Assembly (NCBI GenBank): GCA_900759225.1
Contig: CAAEUM010000111.1
Location: 1-11,992 of the forward strand
Direction of reading: 5' to 3'
Length of the DNA stretch: 11,992 nucleotides
Origin: Lachnospiraceae bacterium
GTDB taxonomy: Bacteria; Bacillota; Clostridia; Lachnospirales; Lachnospiraceae
In this document: positions 6,208 through 11,992 of the stretch, one piece after another
How positions within the stretch are numbered: the first letter of the stretch is position 1
Layout: every line of letters starts with the position of its first letter
Program-made: the position numbers and the translations under genes
Notes under the pieces: model-generated
The model's input: the letters and a program-made list of their open reading frames with translations, nothing else
Told to the model about the DNA's origin: nothing
Databases searched by the model: none

Positions 6208-7773
6208 ATGAAAAAAAGAACATGGCTGATAAGTGCCCTGATGTATACGGCTGTTCTGGCAGTGTGCATCGGGGTACTCTATCTTATGAACCGGGTAATG
6301 GATCCAGGGGGGGAGCAGGCAGTGCAGAGCATACCGGCTGCAGAGAGTACAGCCGGAGAAGCAGGGGAGAAGGAAACTAAGCCGCAGATTCCGGAAACAG
6401 AAGAGACAGAGACGGAGGAAGGCCAGGAGGAGAAGGAGGAAGCACTGGAGCGGGAGGATGGCTATCATGGCTGGAAGCAGGAGCTTCCGGGTATATGGCT
6501 TCCGGGGGAAGAGCCCTATGAGCCGCCGGAGGTGATCCTGGCAACGGACCTTCACTATCAGAGCAGCGGGGCCCATGATGACGGGGAAGCCTACAGGCGG
6601 TTTGTGGAGCAGGGAGATGGAAAGGTAGCGGCCTATCTGCCCCAGCTTTTAGAGGCATTTCTTGACCAGGTGATCAAGCAGCAGCCCTCTGCGCTGATTT
6701 TAAGCGGCGATATCAGTATGGACGGGGAGAGGATAAACCATGAGGAGCTTTCTGACCGCTTGAAGCGAGTAGAGGAGGCAGGGATCCCGGTACTTGTGAT
6801 ACCCGGGAATCATGATATTAATAATCCAAATGCATCTGTTTATTTCGGTGATGCCCGGGAGGACACGCCAGGGGTGAATGGGCAGGGATTTTATGAGATT
6901 TACCGGGAGTATGGCTATGATGAGGCTTTAAGCAGGGACAGCGCCTCCTTAAGCTATGTGTATGAGCTGGATGAAAAAAACTGGCTTCTGATGCTGGATT
7001 CCTGTCAGTATGAGCCCCAAAACCGGGTGGAAGGCCGTTTAAAGCCGGAAACGCTTCAGTGGATGGATGGGCAGCTGGCACTTGCTAAGGAGCAGGGGAA
7101 GTTTGTACTTCCTGTAGCTCATCATAATCTGCTGGAACAGAGCAGGATGTATACAACCCAGTGTGCCATGGAAAATAACCAGGAGGTAATTCAGCTTCTG
7201 GAGCAATATGAGCTGCCTCTTTATTTCAGCGGCCATCTCCATGTGCAGCGCATGCGCAAGCACAAGAATGAGCCGGGGGTGCCGGAGGATGCTTACGGGA
7301 TCCAGGAGATCATCATGGATGCTTTAAGCATCCCACCCTGCCAGTACGGGGTTCTTTCCTGGAAGGAGGATGGAAGCCTTGCATATGAAACAAAGTCAGT
7401 GGATGTGTCATCATGGGCCAGGACGACTGGAAGCAGCGATGAAAACCTTCTGGATTTTGAGAAATGGTCCTATGAATATATACAGAAGCTTATAAGCGAC
7501 CAGATTCAGGGCGTTGTAAAGAATCTGGGAGAGGATGTGGAGCAGTCAATGGCAGCGGTGTATGCGGCGGTTTATATTGATTATTATGCAGGAAGGAAAA
7601 TTGATGCCCAGGGCGTCAGGACATCCCTTGGGTACCGCTGGTGGCAGAGGAATATGCCGGACAGCTATCTGATGCGGGAGCTGGAGGCCATGATAAGGGA
7701 TTCTGACAGGGATAATAATTATTTCCTGCTTCCGGAACGCTCTGGCTGGGGCGGGGCGGAGGCTTCTCCGTAG
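6208..7773 (+). CDS. Membrane-anchored calcineurin-like metallophosphoesterase
   Basis: A 521-residue protein. Residues about 5-27 form one N-terminal membrane segment after a short positive start (MKKR), followed by an acidic, Glu/Thr-rich linker (about 45-80), placing the enzyme outside the cell. The dinuclear-metal phosphoesterase motifs are complete: ATDLHYQ (Asp114, His116), SGDIS (Asp168), PGNHD (Asn201, His202), AHHN (His305) and SGHLHV (His343, His345). The C-terminal 150 residues are an extra helical region I do not recognise. The substrate is unknown; candidates are extracellular nucleotides or phosphodiesters. It lies 12 bases after the HAD gene, so is probably the last gene of the xpt operon. 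Its final 55 bases overlap the end of the opposing DUF3810 gene. Confidence 0.92.
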   Translation: MKKRTWLISALMYTAVLAVCIGVLYLMNRVMDPGGEQAVQSIPAAESTAGEAGEKETKPQIPETEETETEEGQEEKEEALEREDGYHGWKQELPGIWLPGEEPYEPPEVILATDLHYQSSGAHDDGEAYRRFVEQGDGKVAAYLPQLLEAFLDQVIKQQPSALILSGDISMDGERINHEELSDRLKRVEEAGIPVLVIPGNHDINNPNASVYFGDAREDTPGVNGQGFYEIYREYGYDEALSRDSASLSYVYELDEKNWLLMLDSCQYEPQNRVEGRLKPETLQWMDGQLALAKEQGKFVLPVAHHNLLEQSRMYTTQCAMENNQEVIQLLEQYELPLYFSGHLHVQRMRKHKNEPGVPEDAYGIQEIIMDALSIPPCQYGVLSWKEDGSLAYETKSVDVSSWARTTGSSDENLLDFEKWSYEYIQKLISDQIQGVVKNLGEDVEQSMAAVYAAVYIDYYAGRKIDAQGVRTSLGYRWWQRNMPDSYLMRELEAMIRDSDRDNNYFLLPERSGWGGAEASP

Positions 7774-8840
7774 TAGGCCAGCATTAAATCCACCATGCGC
7801 CCATAGCTTTGAATGCCGTCGGACTGGCTGTGGGCTTTTAAATAGGTATCGTTTATCTGGCTGGCTGCTTCGGCGGCTGCGCCGTCATACTGGCTCCAGA
7901 AAGTATTGTTGTAGTGAAGGTCTGCAGCTGCTTCCGGAGCCAGTTTTTTATAGAGGGCCTCATAGCCTTCCATATCTGCCTGCGCCAGTGCATTCCCGGC
8001 ATAGACCCAGCCGGTGAGATAGCCGCTGTAGCGAAAGTAGGCAGAGTCAGAGGAGATGCAGGCAAGATACCCGATGAAATTGGCCTCATCCTCCCGCATG
8101 TAGCCTTTTAAATGGGAAAGCTCGTGGCAGATGGTGTGGGGGATGTTGTAGTAAGGCATGCAGCGGTTGTAGTTGGCCTCTATGGTAAAGGGGGAGTAGA
8201 TACCGCAGAGCTGTTGGATGGACAGCCAGAAGGAGGTGATCATGGGCTTGGGGTAGGGATAGGGGCCGGAGAGCTGGGGGTACTGGTTTCCAAGATGATC
8301 CATGGAGGACTGGCCGGTTTTCCCAAGGATTCTCAGGGTGTGAAATCTTAAAGAGGGGGAAGCTTCTGTTTGACCGCAAGGAAGCGTTGGACCTTCGCCG
8401 GCGGGCATCTGCTTTAATTCGGTGACACATTGGTTGATCTGAGCGGTAAGGAAATCGCAGAGCTCATAGAGCTTTTGAGGGGAGGATGGCTCGATCACAA
8501 AGCCTGCTTCTGCAGAAAAGGGAGTACGGTAATAGTTGATTCCGCAATTTACGGTAAACAGAAAGAGAAGGCAGGAGGCTGTAAGGAGCAGCCGGCTAAG
8601 GAGTATGGAGGGGCGGCGGAAAAAATGTACCAGCCAGAAAAGAATAAGGCCGATCAGCGCGTAAAGCCCGATTTCGGATATGGAAAAGGGAAACCGCCCC
8701 CACAACAGTCCAAACAGCCTTTCTGACACCGCATACACATGGGCAGAAAAAGCCTGTGCAAAGCCGGGGATTTTCCGGGCACAGAGGCTTAGGGCGGCGG
8801 AGAGGGACAGCAGTGAAAAGGAAAAAAGGATCTTAAGCAT
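7719..8840 (-). CDS. DUF3810 membrane protein, putative zinc metalloprotease
   Basis: A 373-residue integral membrane protein. Hydrophobic stretches lie at about residues 3-20, 54-74 and 80-98, followed by a large domain that carries HELSHLKGYMREDEANF. His239, Glu240 and His243 form an HExxH zinc motif, and Glu252 in EDEAN is a plausible third ligand as in gluzincin-like peptidases. This layout matches my knowledge of the DUF3810 family, common in Clostridia and Bacteroidota. The family is functionally uncharacterised, so protease activity is inferred from the motif. The start (ATG ending at 8840 on the plus strand) has a GAGG-type RBS about 9 bases away and a strong promoter about 70 bases upstream. 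The gene is convergent with, and overlaps, the phosphoesterase gene. Confidence 0.9.
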   Translation of the reverse strand: MLKILFSFSLLSLSAALSLCARKIPGFAQAFSAHVYAVSERLFGLLWGRFPFSISEIGLYALIGLILFWLVHFFRRPSILLSRLLLTASCLLFLFTVNCGINYYRTPFSAEAGFVIEPSSPQKLYELCDFLTAQINQCVTELKQMPAGEGPTLPCGQTEASPSLRFHTLRILGKTGQSSMDHLGNQYPQLSGPYPYPKPMITSFWLSIQQLCGIYSPFTIEANYNRCMPYYNIPHTICHELSHLKGYMREDEANFIGYLACISSDSAYFRYSGYLTGWVYAGNALAQADMEGYEALYKKLAPEAAADLHYNNTFWSQYDGAAAEAASQINDTYLKAHSQSDGIQSYGRMVDLMLAYYGEASAPPQPERSGSRK

Positions 8841-8908
8841 CTTCCAATACCTCGTTTACTAAATCGTTAAAGGACCTGCAGCGCTTATAGGGTCCGGGAG
8901 CTATTTAT

Positions 8909-8937
8909 AGTATAAGAAGTTTTGCATATAGCGTCAA
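8909..8937 (-). promoter_or_regulatory. Sigma-A promoter of the DUF3810 gene
   Basis: On the minus strand, TTGACG (8937-8932), a 17-base spacer and TATACT (8914-8909). Five of six bases match at each box with ideal spacing. Between it and the start codon, a GGACC/GGTCC inverted repeat lies in the leader (about 8874-8896 on the plus strand). Confidence 0.7.
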
Positions 8938-8984
8938 TAAAACAGAGAAAGATGTTTCAGCGATATTTCAGAGGATAAGCCCCC

Positions 8985-9013
8985 TTGATTTTTTCTTCTT
9001 TCATGGGTACAAT
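8985..9013 (+). promoter_or_regulatory. Promoter of the AAA+ ATPase gene
   Basis: TTGATT (8985-8990), a 17-base spacer and TACAAT (9008-9013). The -10 matches 5 of 6. Transcription would begin near 9020, at the first of the two tandem AAATCACGATT repeats. Divergent from the DUF3810 promoter about 50 bases away. Confidence 0.6.
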
Positions 9014-9018
9014 AATAT

Positions 9019-9045
9019 TAAATCACGATTTGGTAAATCACGATT
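9019..9045 (+). promoter_or_regulatory. Tandem operator-like repeats TAAATCACGATT
   Basis: Two exact 12-base direct repeats, TAAATCACGATT at 9019-9030 and 9034-9045, separated by TGG (15-base period). Each is itself a near-palindrome: AAATC-AC-GATT(T/A), with 5-bp arms around a 2-base centre, perfect in the first copy. They lie between the -10 box and the ribosome binding site (AAGGAGG, 9054-9060), on the predicted transcription start. This is the arrangement expected of a repressor or autoregulator site; the binding protein is unknown. Confidence 0.7.
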
Positions 9046-9067
9046 AGATATATAAGGAGGCGGCATT

Positions 9068-10546
9068 ATGTTCATCGGCAGAGAAAAGGAACTAAAATTC
9101 CTACAAGATAAATACGATGAAAAGAAAGGTCAGCTGATCGTTTTATACGGCAGAAGGCGTGTGGGTAAGACGGAAACGCTTAGGGAATTTTGCAGACACA
9201 AACCGCATATTTTCTACTCCTGTACGCAAAGTACGGACAGAGTGCAGCTTGCAAAATTTTCAAAGCAAATTTTACGGGAGGATATTCCGGTAAAACAATA
9301 TATCTCTGAATTTTCTGATTGGGAGAAAGCGTTTCGCGCGATCCTCGATCTGCCATACGGAGAGAAGAAAAAGCTGATCGTAATCGATGAGTTTCCATAT
9401 ATGTGCAAAGGAAATCCGAGCATTCCGTCTATTCTGCAGAACCTTTGGGATACAGACCTGAAAGATAGTAATGTGATGCTCATCCTCTGTGGAAGTGCAA
9501 TGAGCTTTATTGAGAAAGAATTACTTGCAGAAAAAAATCCGTTATATGGCAGAGCAACAGGTATTTACAAAATGAATAAAATGGGATTTTATGACGCTGC
9601 CCGTTTTTTTCCCAATTATTCAGAAAAAGATAAGATACTTGCTTATGCTGTACTTGGAGGCATTCCGCACTATCTCAATCAATTCAACCCTGACCTTGAC
9701 CTTGCAGAAAACATTAAACGCAATATTCTTACCAAAGGTTCTGTACTGTACAGCGAAGTAGACTTTTTGCTTCATCAGGAACTCAGAGAAACGCCAATCT
9801 ATAATTCCATTATTGAAGCGGTTGCGCTGGGCAACACAAAATTGAATGATATTAGTCAGAAATCACTTGTGGAGGATACTTCAAAAACAAGCGTCTATCT
9901 AAAAAACCTGATAGAACTTGGCATTGTTGAGCGTGAATTTTCTGTTGATGCCGGGACGAAAGAAAAGGCAAACACAAATCGAGGGACTTATCGTTTAACC
10001 GATAGTTTTTTTCGCTTTTGGTATGCTTTCGGTTTTGCAAATCTATCACAGCTTGAAGATGGAGATGTGGACGGTGTTTATGAATATCTCGTAGACCCTG
10101 CATTGCACGAGTTTGCTTCGTTATCGTTTGAAGATGTTTGCAAAGAATTTGTGCGTGAACTGCAAAAGAAAAATGCTTTGCCATTTCGTTATACCCAAAT
10201 GGGACGTTGGACAGGAAAAACGACCGTTCGTGATAAAAACGCGGAAAGCGGATTAAGAATAGCAGAAACAGAGATCGACCTGCTGGGCATCGGAAGGAAC
10301 GCAAAAGAATATTTAGTGGGCGAATGTAAATTCAAACACAGCCCATTTGATTATTCTGAATATCTCGATACCTTAGCAAAATTAACTCCTCAAAAAGCAA
10401 AAGCAAAATTCTATTATGCCTTATTTTCTGAATCTGGTTTTGATGAGAAAATCGAATTAGAAGCCGAAAATTCAGATACCCTCTATCTCTATGATATTAA
10501 AACGATTGTCAACTATAATAACAGTCATAAGCAGGGCAGCAAGTGA
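9068..10546 (+). CDS. Archaeal-type AAA+ ATPase with C-terminal PD-(D/E)XK-like (DUF234) domain
   Basis: A 492-residue protein of the COG1672/DUF234 group. In order: a short FIGREKEL lead-in; Walker A GRRRVGKT (residues 28-35); Walker B LIVIDEFPY (Asp107, Glu108); a sensor-like LILCGSAMSF (about 138-147); GRATG (161-165); a winged-helix region (about 240-295, with LNDISQKSL and SVYLKNLIELGIVERE); and a C-terminal nuclease-like fold with Asp404 in TEIDLLG and Glu419-Cys-Lys421 in GECKFK, matching a D-ExK site. These proteins are widespread, often multicopy, and their role is unresolved; suggestions include DNA transactions or mobile behaviour. Start ATG 9068 has AAGGAGG seven bases upstream. 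The coding sequence is visibly more AT-rich, with more AAA and ATT codons than its neighbours, suggesting acquisition by transfer. Confidence 0.92.
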   Translation: MFIGREKELKFLQDKYDEKKGQLIVLYGRRRVGKTETLREFCRHKPHIFYSCTQSTDRVQLAKFSKQILREDIPVKQYISEFSDWEKAFRAILDLPYGEKKKLIVIDEFPYMCKGNPSIPSILQNLWDTDLKDSNVMLILCGSAMSFIEKELLAEKNPLYGRATGIYKMNKMGFYDAARFFPNYSEKDKILAYAVLGGIPHYLNQFNPDLDLAENIKRNILTKGSVLYSEVDFLLHQELRETPIYNSIIEAVALGNTKLNDISQKSLVEDTSKTSVYLKNLIELGIVEREFSVDAGTKEKANTNRGTYRLTDSFFRFWYAFGFANLSQLEDGDVDGVYEYLVDPALHEFASLSFEDVCKEFVRELQKKNALPFRYTQMGRWTGKTTVRDKNAESGLRIAETEIDLLGIGRNAKEYLVGECKFKHSPFDYSEYLDTLAKLTPQKAKAKFYYALFSESGFDEKIELEAENSDTLYLYDIKTIVNYNNSHKQGSK

Positions 10547-10556
10547 ATCCCCACGC

Positions 10557-10586
10557 TTGACGTTCCCCACAAAAAGGCCTTATACT
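10557..10586 (+). promoter_or_regulatory. Sigma-A promoter upstream of the DUF6483-like fragment and helicase
   Basis: TTGACG (10557-10562), an 18-base spacer and TATACT (10581-10586), the same hexamers as the DUF3810 promoter. It begins 11 bases after the ATPase stop codon. The predicted start near 10593 would give a leader of about 110 bases before the small ORF and about 200 bases before the helicase. I see no clear terminator between the ATPase and this promoter; the rest of 10587-10704 shows no other recognisable element. Confidence 0.55.
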
Positions 10587-10704
10587 TGTAGCAGTTCAGC
10601 CAGGGGGGCATCTTCTTGTTTGGTGCAGCCGGGGCAGACAGCATGCAAAAAAGCAGGATAAAATCGGCCGGAGGACGGCAGAGAAAGGATGGAAAAACAG
10701 GACA

Positions 10705-10812
10705 ATGGCGGTACAGGATGATTATGTAATGCGCACAATTAAGGACCTTGTAAAGGCAATCGCAGGTCTGGCCCTGGGAAAGGACACCCATGGAAGTAAA
10801 AACAGAATGTGA
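10705..10812 (+). pseudogene. Short ORF resembling the N-terminus of a DUF6483-type protein
   Basis: ATG 10705 opens a 35-residue frame ending at TGA 10810-10812. Its content, MAVQDDYVMRTIKDLVKAIA followed by GLALGKDTH, resembles the conserved start of a Lachnospiraceae family that I know as DUF6483, from recollection and not from a search. The family is much longer than 35 residues, and nothing downstream in this or other frames continues it. A GGATGG-type RBS precedes it. It ends 23 bases inside the helicase gene. Most likely it is the 5' remnant left by a deletion that joined this gene's start to the helicase; alternatively it is a small independent protein or a translated leader that couples helicase translation. 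Confidence 0.4.
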
Positions 10813-11992
10813 AGGGTATCTTGAGGAATACTATAAGGAATTATTTTTTGGAAACAATAACCGCCGAAGTGTGGCAATGACAGCAAATGATCTTAAGAAG
10901 CGCCTTGCAAGGCTGAGCGAGAAGGGGCTTAAGACCGTTGGGAAGCCAAATGAGCTAAATGATTTCCATGCGATGACGGCAAAGGCCTGCGCCTGGCTTA
11001 TGCGCAGGGAGGGCCGCGTAAAGCCGGGGCCCCAGCTGGAGGAATGGGAAAAGGCCTGCAAGCAGCTTCAGAGCTTCTGCGGGATCCTGGCAAAAAAGGA
11101 TCTGGAATATCTTCCGGCCCTTTCACTGGAGGAGCTGGAGCGGGTGCTGAAAATGCAGGGGATCCGCCGTTACCTTCTGACAAATTCCCTGGAGCGGGCG
11201 TATGCTCTTTTCTATATACCAAAGACAATAAAAAAGGGAATCAGGGAGGCTATCCACCAGAAGCCGGAGCAGGAATATCCGGAGGCCCGGGAAATGAAGC
11301 GGAGGTTTATCCTTCATATAGGGCCTACCAACAGCGGGAAGACCCATGATGCGCTGGAGCGCTTAAAGCAGTGCAGCCATGGGGCCTATTTCGGACCATT
11401 AAGGCTTCTTGCCCTTGAGGTTTATGATAAGCTGAATACAGAGGGCGTTCCCTGTTCCATGATAACCGGGGAGGAAACACTGGAAATCCCGGGGGCGCTG
11501 TGCCAGGCCTGCACAGTGGAAATGCTCAATGAAAAGGAATACTTTGATGTTGTGGTCGTAGATGAGTGCCAGATGGTATCAGACCCCCACAGGGGCCATA
11601 ACTGGACAAGGGCAGTGCTGGGGCTTCGGGCAGAGGAGATACATCTGTGCATGGCTCCGGAGGCAGAGGACATGATCGTACAGATGATCCGGCGGTGCGG
11701 GGATTCATTTCGGATCGTACGCCATAAGCGCAATACCCGCCTGACGCTGGAAAAGCGGCCCTATGCCCTGAAACGGGATTTGCGCCGGGGGGATGCTTTG
11801 ATCGTGTTTTCAAAAAAATCCGTACTTGCCCTGGCGGCTCATCTGGAAAATCAGGGTATCCGCTGCAGCGTTATTTATGGAAGTCTGCCTCCGGCTACCC
11901 GAAGGGAGCAGGTGCGCCGCTTCCTGGAAAAGGAAACGGAGGTTGTAGTCAGTACAGATGCCATTGGAATGGGACTAAATCTTCCGATCCGC
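10790..11992 (+). CDS. Suv3-like DEAD/DEAH-box RNA helicase, 3'-truncated
   Basis: An open frame of 401 codons from ATG 10790 to the right edge, with no stop. It is recognisable as a Suv3-type superfamily 2 helicase: motif I GPTNSGKT (residues 178-185), the Suv3 signature form; motif II DECQ (258-261), where Suv3 relatives have DExQ; HRGHNWTRAVLG just after it; VFSKKS as motif IV; YGSLPPATRREQ; and STDAIGMGLNLP as motif V (388-399). The N-terminal 170 residues are helical and family-specific. Suv3 in mitochondria unwinds RNA for degradation; bacterial copies presumably act in RNA turnover, but this is inferred. The first in-frame start after a stop at 10751 is ATG 10790, with AAAGGA 5 bases upstream. 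The gene starts within the preceding small ORF, so coupling is possible. Confidence 0.92.
   Translation, partial: MEVKTECEGYLEEYYKELFFGNNNRRSVAMTANDLKKRLARLSEKGLKTVGKPNELNDFHAMTAKACAWLMRREGRVKPGPQLEEWEKACKQLQSFCGILAKKDLEYLPALSLEELERVLKMQGIRRYLLTNSLERAYALFYIPKTIKKGIREAIHQKPEQEYPEAREMKRRFILHIGPTNSGKTHDALERLKQCSHGAYFGPLRLLALEVYDKLNTEGVPCSMITGEETLEIPGALCQACTVEMLNEKEYFDVVVVDECQMVSDPHRGHNWTRAVLGLRAEEIHLCMAPEAEDMIVQMIRRCGDSFRIVRHKRNTRLTLEKRPYALKRDLRRGDALIVFSKKSVLALAAHLENQGIRCSVIYGSLPPATRREQVRRFLEKETEVVVSTDAIGMGLNLPIR

Noticed and set aside
9068..10546. Multi-gene antiphage or toxin-antitoxin system built around the ATPase
   Set aside because: No partner gene accompanies it: the neighbours are a DUF3810 gene on the other strand and a broken small ORF. 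The ATPase alone does not demonstrate a defence or addiction system.
10547..10704. Insertion sequence remnant or attachment site between the ATPase and the helicase
   Set aside because: No inverted terminal repeats, target duplication or transposase fragment could be recognised; a promoter accounts for the clearest signal there.
10525..10791. 88-residue minus-strand frame over the gap between the ATPase and the helicase
   Set aside because: It has no recognisable domain and no RBS. A plus-strand promoter and a plus-strand ORF with a family-like start explain the region better. A CPGC-like motif appears in another frame but is followed by a stop.

Overview
The window looks like chromosomal DNA of an anaerobic, low-to-mid GC Bacillota, most likely a gut Lachnospiraceae (Clostridium/Enterocloster/Blautia type). 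The basis is gene content: hybrid-cluster protein, an M18 aminopeptidase, a trigger-factor-like lipoprotein, Xpt, a DUF3810 membrane protein and a Suv3-like helicase. Strong AGGAGG ribosome binding sites and TTGACG/TATACT promoters fit this. No rRNA, tRNA, CRISPR array or insertion sequence was found.

Layout. (1) 1-920: C-terminal part of the hybrid-cluster protein (hcp), cut by the left edge. (2) 998-3389: a leucine-rich-repeat protein followed by an M18 zinc aminopeptidase, probably co-transcribed. (3) 3390-4682: a structured leader and a lipoprotein with an FKBP/trigger-factor fold and a repetitive acidic tail. (4) 4683-7773: a leader with two strong stem-loops, then xpt, a Cof-type HAD phosphatase overlapping the end of xpt, and a membrane-anchored metallophosphoesterase 12 bases further on. 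These three look like one operon. (5) 7719-8840, minus strand: a DUF3810 putative zinc metalloprotease. It converges on the phosphoesterase gene and the two coding ends overlap by 55 bases. (6) 8985-10546: an AT-rich AAA+ ATPase/PD-(D/E)XK gene with its own promoter and two tandem operator-like repeats at the predicted transcription start. It reads like a horizontally acquired single-gene cassette. (7) 10557-11992: a strong predicted promoter, a 35-residue ORF resembling the start of a DUF6483-type protein, and, overlapping it, the N-terminal 401 residues of a Suv3-like RNA helicase that runs off the right edge.

Most genes are housekeeping or accessory metabolism: nitrosative stress defence, peptide turnover, extracytoplasmic folding, purine salvage and RNA handling. 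The parts most worth a second look are regulatory or structural: the tandem AAATCACGATT operators of the ATPase, the xpt leader that lacks a recognisable guanine riboswitch, the lipoprotein leader hairpin, the antisense gene-end overlap, and the gene fragment fused onto the helicase start. No multi-gene novel system could be demonstrated.
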